Shown: piece after piece, positions 51,360-60,426 of the stretch
Numbering within the stretch: position 1 is the first letter of the stretch
Layout: every line of letters begins with the position of its first letter
Assembly (NCBI GenBank): GCA_016177875.1
Contig: JACOUL010000042.1
Location: 55,750-119,749 of the forward strand
From: Burkholderiales bacterium
GTDB lineage: Bacteria > Pseudomonadota > Gammaproteobacteria > Burkholderiales > Burkholderiaceae_D
DNA length: 64,000 nucleotides
Reading direction: 5' to 3'
Notes under the pieces: generated by a model
The model's database searches: none
What the model saw: only the letters and a program-made list of their open reading frames with translations
What the model was told of the DNA's origin: nothing
Position numbers and translations under genes: made by a program

Positions 51360-53987
51360 ATGGATTTCAGCGGCCACACGCCGATGATGCAGCAATACTT
51401 ACGGATTAAGGCCGAGCACCCGGACATCCTTGTGTTCTACCGCATGGGGGATTTTTACGAATTGTTTTTTGAAGATGCCGAAAAAGCGGCCCGCTTGCTC
51501 GGCATTACTCTCACTCAGCGCGGGGCATCCAACGGCAATCCGGTCAAGATGGCGGGGGTGCCATTTCATGCCTATGAACAATATTTAGCTAAACTTATCA
51601 AGCAAGGAGAGTCCGTCGCGATTTGCGAACAAATCGGCGATCCGGCCACCAGCAAAGGGCCTGTAGAACGTAAAGTCGTACGCGTAGTAACGCCAGGCAC
51701 GCTGACCGATGCCGATCTGCTGCCGGAAAAAGCAGACCGTCCCTTATTGGCGATTTACCGGCTTACCCAACGCAAGAACTCCCTCATCGGTTTGGCATGG
51801 CTGTCCATGGCGAGCGGTGCATTGAAGGTCATGGAATTTTCGGGCGAACCGAAATTATCCGACGTTCGTATTAAACAAGAACTCGAACGTATCGCTCCCG
51901 CGGAAATTCTTTTGGCCGATGATACCGGCGAAATTGCAGCACTTTCACTCCCAGGAAAAATCACGCAAGTACCAAGCTGGCATTTCGATTTCGGAAGTGC
52001 GACAAAATCCCTGCTCGAACAGCTTGGCATATCGACTCTCGCCGGGTTTGGCGCAGAAAAACTTAATGCCGCCGTTAGCGCGGCCGGTGCCCTCCTACGC
52101 TATGCGCAGTCCACGCAAGGCAAAGGCTTGCAGCATGTGCGGTCCCTTGCCGTGGAATCGGAAAACGAATTCATTGGCTTGGATGCCGCTACCCGCCGCA
52201 ACTTGGAACTGACCGAAACCCTACGAGGACAAGAGGGGTCGTCCGTCGCGCCTACCTTGTTTTCTACGCTGGACCATTGCCGTACCGCGATGGGTTCACG
52301 CATGCTCAGGCACTGGCTGCATCACGCCCGGCGCGATCAAACCATTGCGCAAGCGCGGCACGCGGCGATCAATGCGCTCATGCGTGCCGACGCCTGTTCA
52401 GGATTACAGTCGACGCTCGCCGCGGTGCCGGATATCGAGCGCATCACCACCCGGATTGCTTTGCTTTCCGCGCGGCCGCGCGACTTGGCCGGGCTACGGA
52501 CCGGCTTGCAACACTTGCCCTCGTTGCGCGCCTATATCGATTTGTGCGCGAAAGATGCGGACGCACCGCTGCTGAAAACACTGGAAGAAGCGCTGACTAC
52601 GCCTTCCGAATGCCTGGATCTTCTAGAGCGCGCAATTGCGTTGGAGCCGGCTGCGATGGTGCGCGACGGCGGCGTGATTGCGCGGGGATTCGACGCCGAC
52701 CTCGATGAATTGCGCGGCCTGTCTGAAAACGCCGGGCAATTCTTAGTCGATCTCGAAACCCGCGAGCGCGCACGTACCGGCATCAACAATCTGCGCGTCG
52801 AATACAACAAGGTGCACGGCTTTTATATTGAAGTCACGCACGGCCAGACCGACAAGGTACCGGATGACTATCGCCGCCGCCAAACCTTGAAGAATGCCGA
52901 GCGCTACATCACGCCTGAACTGAAAGCCTTTGAAGATAAGGCACTGTCGGCACAAGAACGCGCATTGGCGCGCGAAAAACACTTGTACGAAAAAATATTG
53001 ACTGACCTCGCTCCTCATATCGGCACGCTGCAATCGATCGCGCAAGCGATGGCGCAATTGGACACGCTGGCCGCACTTGCCGACCATGCGCTACGGCACA
53101 ACTGGTGCGCGCCGCAATTGGTGGGCGAACCGCTCGTCGCAATCACTCAGGGGCGTCATCCAGTGGTTGAAAATCAGATCGAACGCTTCATCGCCAACGA
53201 TTGCGAACTATCTGCCGAACGTAAATTACTCTTGATCACCGGCCCGAATATGGGCGGTAAATCGACTTATATGCGGCAAACGGCGTTGATTGTGCTGCTG
53301 GCTTACATGGGTAGTTTTGTGCCGGCAGCCAGAGCAGCGATCGGCCCGATCGATAAAATATTCACGCGCATCGGTGCTGCAGACGATCTTGCCGGCGGCC
53401 GTTCGACGTTCATGGTCGAGATGACCGAGTCCGCGGCCATTCTCAACGGCGCAACCGAACAATCGCTGGTACTGATGGATGAAGTGGGACGCGGCACATC
53501 GACTTTCGACGGCCTTGCGTTAGCTTGGGCGATCGCCAGACACTTAATCGATACGACTCGAAGCTATACCCTCTTCGCGACGCACTACTTCGAACTCACG
53601 CAATTGCCGGAATCCCATCCGTCATCCGCGAACGTACATCTATCGGCGGTCGAACACAAAGACAGAATCGTATTTCTTCATGCCGTACAAGCGGGGCCGG
53701 CCTCCCAAAGTTACGGCTTGCAAGTCGCACAGTTAGCCGGCGTGCCGCAAGGCGTCATTCGCACGGCGCGCAAACATTTGGCCCTGCTCGAAGCGCATTC
53801 CGTGCAATCCACGCCGCAATTTGACTTGTTTGCCGGCGCAGCCTCGCAGCAAGAGGAAGAACCCGAGGAAACTAAGACGTCCGCTCTCGAAGAAGCTTTA
53901 CAAAAGATCGACCCTGATTCTCTTTCGCCGCGGGAGGCGCTCGATATTTTGTATCGATTGAAAAAAATGAGCGGCGCTGCAGAATGA
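51360..53987 (+). CDS. mutS: DNA mismatch repair protein MutS
   Basis: Recognises base mismatches and recruits MutL. The 875 residues include the N-terminal mismatch-binding motif [25 protein letters not shown] (Phe-x-Glu), [19 protein letters not shown], Walker [16 protein letters not shown], and Walker [15 protein letters not shown] with THYFELT. ATG 51360 is the conserved start; a TTG frame extends 41 residues upstream without homology. The length is near E. coli MutS (853). Its stop overlaps the start of the following gene by ATGA. Confidence 0.97.
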   Translation: MDFSGHTPMMQQYLRIKAEHPDILVFYRMGDFYELFFEDAEKAARLLGITLTQRGASNGNPVKMAGVPFHAYEQYLAKLIKQGESVAICEQIGDPATSKGPVERKVVRVVTPGTLTDADLLPEKADRPLLAIYRLTQRKNSLIGLAWLSMASGALKVMEFSGEPKLSDVRIKQELERIAPAEILLADDTGEIAALSLPGKITQVPSWHFDFGSATKSLLEQLGISTLAGFGAEKLNAAVSAAGALLRYAQSTQGKGLQHVRSLAVESENEFIGLDAATRRNLELTETLRGQEGSSVAPTLFSTLDHCRTAMGSRMLRHWLHHARRDQTIAQARHAAINALMRADACSGLQSTLAAVPDIERITTRIALLSARPRDLAGLRTGLQHLPSLRAYIDLCAKDADAPLLKTLEEALTTPSECLDLLERAIALEPAAMVRDGGVIARGFDADLDELRGLSENAGQFLVDLETRERARTGINNLRVEYNKVHGFYIEVTHGQTDKVPDDYRRRQTLKNAERYITPELKAFEDKALSAQERALAREKHLYEKILTDLAPHIGTLQSIAQAMAQLDTLAALADHALRHNWCAPQLVGEPLVAITQGRHPVVENQIERFIANDCELSAERKLLLITGPNMGGKSTYMRQTALIVLLAYMGSFVPAARAAIGPIDKIFTRIGAADDLAGGRSTFMVEMTESAAILNGATEQSLVLMDEVGRGTSTFDGLALAWAIARHLIDTTRSYTLFATHYFELTQLPESHPSSANVHLSAVEHKDRIVFLHAVQAGPASQSYGLQVAQLAGVPQGVIRTARKHLALLEAHSVQSTPQFDLFAGAASQQEEEPEETKTSALEEALQKIDPDSLSPREALDILYRLKKMSGAAE

Positions 53988-54913
53988 CACGACAGATTGC
54001 GCAATGGTTGATGGCGTGTTCCGCACTCGTGCTTGCTGTGCCGGCATGGGCGGCGCAAGAGGAATTTCAATTCGGTGTTATCGCGCATCGATTTGCAGAC
54101 CCGCTTGATGACGACTCCAAGCTACGCGAGGCCTTGGCCGAGACCGGCGAAGAAAATTTGGCGTTTGTTGTGGTCAACGGCATTAAATCGCCGGCGGAAC
54201 CTTGCAACGACCGCCTCTACGAACAACGCAAGGCTTTATTCGAGAACGCCAAGCACGGCGTCATCGTGTCCGTAGCGGCAAGCGATTGGAGCGACTGCCG
54301 CTACAGTAATGGCCGCACTGCTGCATTAGAACGCTTGAACCGCGTGCGCGAATTATTTTTTGCGAACGAGTTTTCATTGGGCGCCCGTAAAGTGCCGGTC
54401 GTGCGGCAATCAGCCAACGTCAAATTCCGCGACTATAGTGAAAACACGCGTTGGGAAATGGGAGGGATCATGTTCGCCACGCTCCATCTTCCTTCCAACA
54501 ATAACCGCTATCTGACCGCAGCCGGGCGCAACGGAGAATTTGAAGATCGATTAATCGCGAATCGAGATTGGCTGCAACGCATCGGCACGCATGCAGCGCG
54601 CAATAAATCGCTCGGCATTGTCATTTTCTGCGACGGCAGCCCGCTCTCTGAACCGAACGCCGCGCGCGCCAAACGCGATGGTTTCGCCGAAGTGCGGCAA
54701 CAACTGAACAGCTTAGCGGCGAAGTTCACCGGAAAAATCCTGATCGTTCACAATCGTATAGCGCCTGCCGGCACGACGCAAAATTCGATCAATTGGCGCG
54801 GCAACCTCGGCGATCTGACTCTCAGCTCCCGATGGCTTAGAGTGACGGTCAATCCTGCACAAGCTGCTTTGTTCGGGGTGGACGATGAACGCAACAACGA
54901 GCGCCCAAAATAA
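53984..54913 (+). CDS. Exported hypothetical protein coupled to mutS
   Basis: A 309-residue protein with a signal peptide ([18 protein letters not shown]). The rest alternates strands and helices in the manner of a metallophosphoesterase-like fold: [14 protein letters not shown] at the start, [30 protein letters not shown], and [22 protein letters not shown] toward the end. The canonical GDxHD-type metal ligands are not clearly present, so this may be a degenerate member; I am not sure of the family. The ATG overlaps the mutS stop (ATGA), so translation is coupled, although an exported product has no evident role in mismatch repair. A terminator follows directly. Confidence 0.75.
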   Translation: MTRQIAQWLMACSALVLAVPAWAAQEEFQFGVIAHRFADPLDDDSKLREALAETGEENLAFVVVNGIKSPAEPCNDRLYEQRKALFENAKHGVIVSVAASDWSDCRYSNGRTAALERLNRVRELFFANEFSLGARKVPVVRQSANVKFRDYSENTRWEMGGIMFATLHLPSNNNRYLTAAGRNGEFEDRLIANRDWLQRIGTHAARNKSLGIVIFCDGSPLSEPNAARAKRDGFAEVRQQLNSLAAKFTGKILIVHNRIAPAGTTQNSINWRGNLGDLTLSSRWLRVTVNPAQAALFGVDDERNNERPK

Positions 54914-54942
54914 AAATGCCGCAGAAGTCTGCGGCATTTTTT
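54912..54942. terminator. Bidirectional terminator between the mutS operon and slyD
   Basis: AAAAATGCCGCAG/CTGCGGCATTTTTT arms with an AAGT loop, overlapping the stop of the upstream gene and serving the convergent slyD as well. Confidence 0.88.
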
Positions 54943-54954
54943 ATCTTCCTTATC

Positions 54955-55488
54955 TTATTGCAGAGGAACGCTGCGGAATTGATCGCCTTCCTCATCATCC
55001 GGCGCTTCATGGTGGTGACCATGCTCGCCATGCACATGGCCATGCGCGATTTCCTCATCCGTCGCCTGGCGTACGCCAGTGACGTTTAAGTTGAAACGCA
55101 GCGCAATGCCGGCCAAAGGATGATTGCCATCCAAGACGACCTTATCTTCGACAATTTCCGTCACGGTAAAAATCAACGAATCCTCCTCGGAGCCATCGGC
55201 AACGCCCTCAAATTGCATGCCGACTTCCAAGGGCGAGGGCAAACGATTGCGCGGCTCAATCTTCACCAAGCCAGCATCATATTCACCAAAGGCATCCGCC
55301 GGTTCCACCTGAATCAGCGTATCGAAACCGGCCTCCTTACCATCCAAGGCCTCTTCGATCTTAGGCAAGGTATTCTGATAGCCGCCATGCAAGTAGACCA
55401 TCGGCTCGCGGCTTTCCTCAATCAGATTGCCTTGTGCATCCGATAGCTTGTAGTGCAGGGTCACTACGGTATTTCTGGCAATCTTCAT
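54955..55488 (-). CDS. slyD: FKBP-type peptidyl-prolyl isomerase SlyD
   Basis: Cytoplasmic prolyl isomerase and chaperone that also binds nickel. The 177 residues show VVTLHYKLSDAQGNLIEES, a flap insertion (about 70-125, VEPADAFGEYDAGLVKIEP, the IF domain), VLDGNHPLAGIALRFNLNVTGVR, and a His-rich tail HGHVHGEHGHHHEA that would bind metal. GGAGCGAT precedes ATG 55488. A dispersed hairpin repeat lies just upstream, probably in its leader. Confidence 0.94.
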   Translation of the reverse strand: MKIARNTVVTLHYKLSDAQGNLIEESREPMVYLHGGYQNTLPKIEEALDGKEAGFDTLIQVEPADAFGEYDAGLVKIEPRNRLPSPLEVGMQFEGVADGSEEDSLIFTVTEIVEDKVVLDGNHPLAGIALRFNLNVTGVRQATDEEIAHGHVHGEHGHHHEAPDDEEGDQFRSVPLQ

Positions 55489-55509
55489 GATCGCTCCTTT
55501 CTAAAATTT

Positions 55510-55550
55510 TTTGAGGACAGCGTATTGCTTCGCTTAACTCAGTCCTCAAT
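55510..55550. repeat. Dispersed hairpin repeat, copy 5
   Basis: TTGAGGACAG...GTCCTCAAT with a TTGCTTCGC tip, same orientation as copies 1 and 2. It lies 22 bases upstream of the slyD start. Confidence 0.72.
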
Positions 55551-55658
55551 GCAAACAGGCTCTAAGTACCCGCGCATAAGAAACTGTGAGCGTGGGTGCT
55601 TATTATACAGCCCGCGAATTAGCTCGTTCTTCAAAACACCCGGCCCTATAATGGCGGC

Positions 55659-56783
55659 ATGAAAAAACTAACCTTGCTCGGCGACCTCACTCCTGCCCAA
55701 TTTTTGCGCGACTATTGGCATAAAAAACCTCTGCTGATTCGCCAGGCGATTCCTAACTTCAATCCGTTGTTATCACGCGAGGATTTTTTTTCCTTGGCTG
55801 CAAACGACGAAGTCGAATCCCGCTTGGTGACCCATTTCGATCGACGATGGTCGCTCGAGCATGGCCCGTTTTCGGAACTACCCTCGCTTGCGAAAAAAAA
55901 TTGGACCTTGCTCGTGCAAGGCGTTAATTTGCACGTCGAAGCCGCCGATAAACTGATGCGCCAATTTTCTTTCATCCCGGAAGCGCGGCTCGATGATTTG
56001 ATGATCAGCTATGCGACCGATCGCGGCGGTGTCGGCCCCCATTTCGATTCGTATGATGTTTTTCTATTGCAGGCATACGGCAAGCGACAATGGCGTATCG
56101 GGGCACAGCAGGACCTCACTCTCAAAGATGGCATGCCGCTGAAAATTCTCAAGCATTTCACACCGGAAAAAGAATTCGTGCTGGAACCGGGAGACATGCT
56201 GTATTTGCCGCCGCAGTATGCCCACGACGGTATTGCGCTTGGCGAATGCATGACATACTCCGTCGGATTCCGCGCGCCTTCGTATCAAGAAATTGGAGAA
56301 GCCTTTTTACAATTCATGGCGGAGTCCATTGAACTCCCGGGACGTTATGCGGATCCGGATCTGGCTTACAGTACGCATCCCGCGGAAATCAGCAAGGCGA
56401 TGCTCGATCGCGTTCAAAAGCAACTCCAAAAAATCGCCTTTACCCGTGAAGACATCACGATTTTTCTTGGCGAATATTTGTCGGAGCCCAAGCCGAATAT
56501 TTTTTTCGATGCTCCTAGTCCTGCGCTCTCGTTTAGCCGATTTACCATTAAGGCGAAAAAACTAGGCATCGCACTCGATGCAAAGACCAGAATGCTGCAT
56601 CGCGGAAAACGCATCTTTATCAATGGCGAGTCCTTTGATGTGGATCGCAAAGATCGTCAAGCTTTGGTCGATCTGGCGAACGATCGGCAGCTATTCTCCA
56701 AACAAATCGTCACAGCGTCTCAAGACGTGTTAGAAGCATTTTATGAATGGTATCGTGCTGGATGGCTGGCTGTTTCAGAGTGA
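55659..56783 (+). CDS. roxA: Ribosomal protein L16 (uL16) arginine hydroxylase, RoxA/YcfD-like
   Basis: JmjC-type 2-oxoglutarate and iron oxygenase that hydroxylates an arginine of ribosomal protein L16. The 374 residues have DYWHKKPLLIRQAIPNF at the start, the iron ligands His128 and Asp130 in VGPHFDSYDVFLLQ, and the distal His189 in YLPPQYAHDGIALGE, in the spacing of E. coli YcfD. A C-terminal winged-helix region is present. ATG 55659 follows the -10-like TATAAT at 55644-55649 by only about ten bases, so the mRNA may have a very short leader. Confidence 0.92.
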   Translation: MKKLTLLGDLTPAQFLRDYWHKKPLLIRQAIPNFNPLLSREDFFSLAANDEVESRLVTHFDRRWSLEHGPFSELPSLAKKNWTLLVQGVNLHVEAADKLMRQFSFIPEARLDDLMISYATDRGGVGPHFDSYDVFLLQAYGKRQWRIGAQQDLTLKDGMPLKILKHFTPEKEFVLEPGDMLYLPPQYAHDGIALGECMTYSVGFRAPSYQEIGEAFLQFMAESIELPGRYADPDLAYSTHPAEISKAMLDRVQKQLQKIAFTREDITIFLGEYLSEPKPNIFFDAPSPALSFSRFTIKAKKLGIALDAKTRMLHRGKRIFINGESFDVDRKDRQALVDLANDRQLFSKQIVTASQDVLEAFYEWYRAGWLAVSE

Positions 56784-57119
56784 AATTCCAGGAAGACCGG
56801 AGATGAGACGCAACCTATCATGACAAGCTCAATACAAAGTGTTCGACATTGACGATCAACAAGCTATCTGAACGTTGAGCTATCTTGGTGCATCCTGTTG
56901 CGAACACGCAAAAATAAGTTACCAAAAAGAAAATTGTTTTTGTCAGGATGTAAAAAACTCCGTTATAATCGCGAGTTGGGAAGGTTTCGTTGTGTCGCAC
57001 CGCAGCATTTGGTTCGAAACACCTTCGAATACGTCCTAATTCGCGATAATTACCGGTAATTATTTCATCGCAAACTTTTTATATCATCGCAAACTTTTGT
57101 CACCTTTGAAGGAAAATTC
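56784..57119 (+). other. Long upstream region of the Ala-rich lipoprotein gene
   Basis: 336 bases without a convincing gene. It holds a strong promoter (56940-56969), a GAAGGTTTCG/CGAAACACCTTC stem near the transcript start (about 56980-57027), an 18-base perfect palindrome ATAATTACCGGTAATTAT (57046-57063), and two copies of TCATCGCAAACTTTT at 57065-57079 and 57084-57098. GAAGGAAAATTC then precedes ATG 57120. Confidence 0.6.
56940..56969 (+). promoter_or_regulatory. Sigma70-type promoter
   Basis: TTGTCA and TATAAT separated by 18 bases. Transcription would start near 56976, giving a leader of about 140 bases for the lipoprotein at 57120. Confidence 0.72.
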
Positions 57120-57467
57120 ATGAAAAAATCTTTGTTGATCGCATCCTTGTTGGCTGTTGCTCTGGCTGCTTGCGGCAAGAAAGAAGAAGCTCCGGCTGCT
57201 TCCGCTCCTGCTGTGACCACCGCTCCTGCTCCGGCTGCTTCGGCTCCTGAAGCTTCGGCACCTGCTGCTTCCGCTCCGGCTGCTTCCGCTGACGCTTCCG
57301 CTCCGGCTGCTTCTGCACCTGCTGCTTCCGGCGACGCTGCTGCTTCCGCTCCGGCTGCTTCGGCACCTGCTGCTTCCGCTCCGGCTGCTTTTGTGCTCGA
57401 AACGACGCTCAGCGCAGTTCGATCCAGTCAAACCCTTCATCCTGGCAAGCAATCATCACTTCGGTAG
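57120..57467 (+). CDS. Ala/Ser/Pro-rich lipoprotein, probably altered C-terminus
   Basis: A 115-residue protein with a lipoprotein signal: LLIASLLAVALAAC with lipobox LAAC, then GKKEEAP. About 70 residues follow of APAAS-type pentapeptide repeats written with nearly identical codons (GCTCCGGCTGCTTCC), a flexible Pro/Ala stalk. The last about 24 residues (FVLETTLSAVRSSQTLHPG...) are unlike the repeat and lie on the complementary strand of the end of the convergent hydrolase gene; the overlap is 59 bases and no terminator separates them. This suggests a deletion or fusion that removed the original end. The strong promoter upstream argues that it is expressed. Confidence 0.75.
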   Translation: MKKSLLIASLLAVALAACGKKEEAPAASAPAVTTAPAPAASAPEASAPAASAPAASADASAPAASAPAASGDAAASAPAASAPAASAPAAFVLETTLSAVRSSQTLHPGKQSSLR

Positions 57468-58185
57468 CGCTTCCGCCCAGTGCCGAGTCAAGCGCGGCAC
57501 GTGCCAATTCGGGCGTATTGTTTTGGCGGCTTAAATGTGCCCCTACCACCCTTTTCAAACGGCGGCGATCCACGGAATTTAAAATCTCTGCGGACGTTTC
57601 ATTGGAAAGATGTCCGTAAGCACCGCCGATACGGACTTTCAATGAGGGCGGATAATTCGAATTCGCCAACATGCCGCGATCGTGATTACACTCAAGCATC
57701 ATGGCATCGCAGCCGCTCAAGGCCTGCACCATATGCGCGGTCGCTTGACCGGCATCAGTCAATACGCCTAGCTTGAAATTTCCATCGTTGGCGCAGTATT
57801 GGATCGGCTCGCGCGCATCATGCGGCACGGTATAAGGTGTTAAATGCAAATCGCCGATGACGAGTTGGTCACCATCTCGACAAAAATGCAAAGCGACCTC
57901 ATTGCAGTCATGACGAACCGCTTGATAAGTGCCATAGCTTAGCCATACGGGAATACGATGGCGTCGGGCGAATTTGAATACGCCACCGACATGGTCTTGA
58001 TGCTCATGGGTGACAACGATGCCGGAAATATCCGTCGGCACCATCCCGAGACGAGAGAGCCTGCGTTCGCATTCACGCAAGCCGAATCCGCAGTCCAGCA
58101 TGACAGTAGTGCGCGTAATACCGGATGCGGCGGAAATGAGCAGCGCGTTGCCTTCGCTACCGCTGCCCAGGCTGGCGAACTTCAA
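57409..58185 (-). CDS. MBL-fold metallohydrolase (YycJ/WalJ-like)
   Basis: A 258-residue metallo-beta-lactamase-fold hydrolase. Seen: FASLGSGSEGNALLI at the N-terminus (characteristic of this family), MLDCGFGLRECERRLSRLG, the metal motif VTHEHQDHVGG (HxHxDH), CNHDRGML and GAHLSRQNN. Family members include the YycJ/WalJ group, linked to DNA processing, but the substrate is not certain. The C-terminus (ACQDEGFDWIEL) looks complete. It is downstream of bamC by 22 bases in the dapA-bamC operon, and its 3' end overlaps the lipoprotein gene. Confidence 0.88.
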   Translation of the reverse strand: MKFASLGSGSEGNALLISAASGITRTTVMLDCGFGLRECERRLSRLGMVPTDISGIVVTHEHQDHVGGVFKFARRHRIPVWLSYGTYQAVRHDCNEVALHFCRDGDQLVIGDLHLTPYTVPHDAREPIQYCANDGNFKLGVLTDAGQATAHMVQALSGCDAMMLECNHDRGMLANSNYPPSLKVRIGGAYGHLSNETSAEILNSVDRRRLKRVVGAHLSRQNNTPELARAALDSALGGSATEVMIACQDEGFDWIELR

Positions 58186-58207
58186 AGGATCCTAAATGCA
58201 ATGTGAA

Positions 58208-59401
58208 TCACTTCAGTTGATCATTCAACAGAGCCAGAATCTTGTCTGCAATTGCAGACACTTCCGGGCGTCCTTCATTGTTGAGCACCATAATGCGGCT
58301 ATTCGAGCCGGTCTCTTTTACGGAGATACGATAACGCTGTGCCGTCTTGGCGCTGTCATCATTACTGGAGAACAAACGGGACAAGAAACCTTTTTCGGAA
58401 GCGGGCTTGTTCTTGGCGTCCGCATCCTGATCGATGTAGCGAACGAAGTAAACGCCCTGGCTACGATCACGATCTTCGACGGTAAATCCTACGCGGTCCA
58501 GCGCCAAACCGACCCGGCGCCAAGCGCGATCGAAACCTTCATCTGCTTCTACGTAAACACCATCCGTGCCCTTGACCAATTTTGCACGGGCCTGCGCCTG
58601 AGACGCGCTGGCAACGGCGGCCTTGGCTTTGCCGTCTTCCGTACCCAGCCGAGTCATGAGACGCGCAAGCATTTGCGCTTCCAACTCGGGATCCTGCGGG
58701 CGTGTCGTCCACACTGTCGAGTCCTGTCCGCGGTTCGTACCGCTACCGACGTAGACTTCCTGGGCGCCACGATGGCTGATATAAATTTCAGTGCTTCCAT
58801 CCGGACCACGCTCCAAGCGCGTACGAAATTTGTCGCGTTCGCCGGTATCGTAAACGGAGTCCAGTATCTTCCCTAGAGAACTACGGATCATGCCCTGCGG
58901 AACTTTCATGCGGCTTTCCGCCCAATCGGTTTCCATCACGCCTGTTTCAGGCGTTTCGACATTGATCAGAAATCCCATGTCTTGCCAAAAGTCCCTGATT
59001 TGCGACCATAGCGCATCGGGGCTTTGCTTAACCACCAGCCAGCGATGATTGCCGTTACGCTCGATACGCATGTCGGCCGCGCTGTTCGGCGCAATTGCGG
59101 CGGGAGCAGCCGCTACGCGTGCGCCTTGCTGCAGATTGTAGCCGGAGGCGGTTGCGGTGCCGCGATTGTTCGCGTCCGGCACGGCATAGCGATTATCACG
59201 CTGCAATTGCGTAAGGTTAGGCGGAATTTCCAAGGTCCGAGACGATGCCTTACTCGCACTCTTGTAATCAACCCGCTCGGGTTCGAGTATGGAACTCAGC
59301 GAACCGCTGCATCCAGCGACGCCAGCCAGCAAGGCTAAGGCAAGGCCAGTACGGAAAAAAAATGCAGATTGTGCAACCGGATTATTCGTACGGATTGTCA
59401 T
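58208..59401 (-). CDS. bamC: Outer membrane assembly factor BamC (NlpB)
   Basis: Lipoprotein subunit of the BAM complex that inserts beta-barrels into the outer membrane. The 397 residues have a lipoprotein signal (LALLAGVAGCSGS), the unstructured BamC segment (LEPERVDYKSASKASSRTLEIPPNLT, contacting BamD) and two helix-grip domains (about 110-240, WLVVKQSPDALWSQIRDFW; about 280-390, VYVEADEGFDRAWRRVGLAL). This size is usual in betaproteobacteria. It follows dapA by 64 bases, the common order. Confidence 0.93.
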   Translation of the reverse strand: MTIRTNNPVAQSAFFFRTGLALALLAGVAGCSGSLSSILEPERVDYKSASKASSRTLEIPPNLTQLQRDNRYAVPDANNRGTATASGYNLQQGARVAAAPAAIAPNSAADMRIERNGNHRWLVVKQSPDALWSQIRDFWQDMGFLINVETPETGVMETDWAESRMKVPQGMIRSSLGKILDSVYDTGERDKFRTRLERGPDGSTEIYISHRGAQEVYVGSGTNRGQDSTVWTTRPQDPELEAQMLARLMTRLGTEDGKAKAAVASASQAQARAKLVKGTDGVYVEADEGFDRAWRRVGLALDRVGFTVEDRDRSQGVYFVRYIDQDADAKNKPASEKGFLSRLFSSNDDSAKTAQRYRISVKETGSNSRIMVLNNEGRPEVSAIADKILALLNDQLK

Positions 59402-59465
59402 GTCGGTATGGATTCAGGAAACCGGAAAATTCGGAAGCGCCGCCCAGGGCAGCGCAAATAGGCGC

Positions 59466-60344
59466 TTATTGTAATACACCCGACTCGCGCAACGCGGAAC
59501 GGACCGTTTCATGATATTGCGCAGCCAGCGGGACCAGCGGCAAGCGTATGCCGGATGGGATTTTACCCATTTGTTCCAGCGCCCATTTCACCGGCACAGG
59601 ATTAGGCTCGACAAACAGCTTGTTATGCAAAGGCAGCATGCGGTCGTTGATTTCAATGGCCTTGGCAATCTCGCCATTCATGGCAGCTTTGCACAACTCA
59701 TGCATCGCGCGCGGCGCCACATTGGCGGTGACGGAAATGTTGCCTTTGCCGCCGCAGAACATCAGCGCCATAGCAGTCGGATCGTCGCCGGAATACACGG
59801 CAAACGACTTGGGCACTGAACGCAGCAAATCGGTTCCGCGCGCGATATTGCCGGTGGCATCTTTGACGCCGACAATACCCGGCACTTGCGCCAGGCGCAC
59901 GATGGTTTCATTGGCCATGTCGGCCACGGTACGGCCCGGCACATTGTAGAGAATCACGGGCAAGTCGACCGCTTCGGCGATCGCCTTGAAATGCTGATAC
60001 ATGCCTTCTTGCGTCGGACGATTGTAGTACGGGACGACTTGCAGCGAAGCGTCTGCGCCCACTTTTTTGGCGTATTGGGTCAGCTCGATCGCTTCTGCGG
60101 TGGAATTGCCGCCGGTTCCCGCAATGACGGGAATGCGTTTGGCGACATGCTCGACCGCGACCTTAACCAGCTCGCAATGTTCTTCCACGGAGACCGTCGG
60201 CGATTCGCCGGTGGTGCCGACGATGACGATGCTGTCCGTGCCTTCGGCGATATGCCAATCGATAAGCTTACGCAAACCCGGCATATCGAGGCTGCCGTCG
60301 GCGTGCATGGGAGTGACAATGGCTACAATGCTGCCCTGAATCAT
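59466..60344 (-). CDS. dapA: 4-hydroxy-tetrahydrodipicolinate synthase
   Basis: Condenses pyruvate with aspartate-semialdehyde, the first step of the lysine and diaminopimelate branch. The 292 residues show [27 protein letters not shown] (pyruvate-binding Thr-Thr), [17 protein letters not shown] (catalytic Tyr), and the Schiff-base Lys in [11 protein letters not shown]. The length is that of the E. coli enzyme. It is first of dapA-bamC-MBL hydrolase on the minus strand; the 79-base gap to trpS carries a sequence related to the MITE end. Confidence 0.97.
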   Translation of the reverse strand: MIQGSIVAIVTPMHADGSLDMPGLRKLIDWHIAEGTDSIVIVGTTGESPTVSVEEHCELVKVAVEHVAKRIPVIAGTGGNSTAEAIELTQYAKKVGADASLQVVPYYNRPTQEGMYQHFKAIAEAVDLPVILYNVPGRTVADMANETIVRLAQVPGIVGVKDATGNIARGTDLLRSVPKSFAVYSGDDPTAMALMFCGGKGNISVTANVAPRAMHELCKAAMNGEIAKAIEINDRMLPLHNKLFVEPNPVPVKWALEQMGKIPSGIRLPLVPLAAQYHETVRSALRESGVLQ

Positions 60345-60413
60345 GATGGTGTGGAAACAGTTGGAAACGAAGCCTCGATTGTAACGGATAGGCCGTCCGC
60401 TAGCCAGCCAGGC

Positions 60414-60426
60414 TGACTGACTACTA
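60414..60426. repeat. Sequence matching the tip of the MITE-like element, at the trpS stop
   Basis: TGACTGACTACTA is identical to the terminal 13 bases of the element at 29795-30033 and supplies the trpS stop (TAG TAG on the minus strand). Flanking bases no longer match, so it is either a decayed end or coincidence. Confidence 0.4.

Noticed and set aside
57169..57380. The 15-bp repeats of the lipoprotein as a CRISPR-like array
   Set aside because: The period is in codon register with no unique spacers and no cas genes; it encodes a low-complexity protein stalk.
57084..57452. Minus-strand Ser/Gly/Arg-rich frames opposite the lipoprotein
   Set aside because: They arise from the complement of GCTCCGGCTGCTTCC repeats; the plus-strand frame has a lipoprotein signal, promoter and ribosome-binding site.
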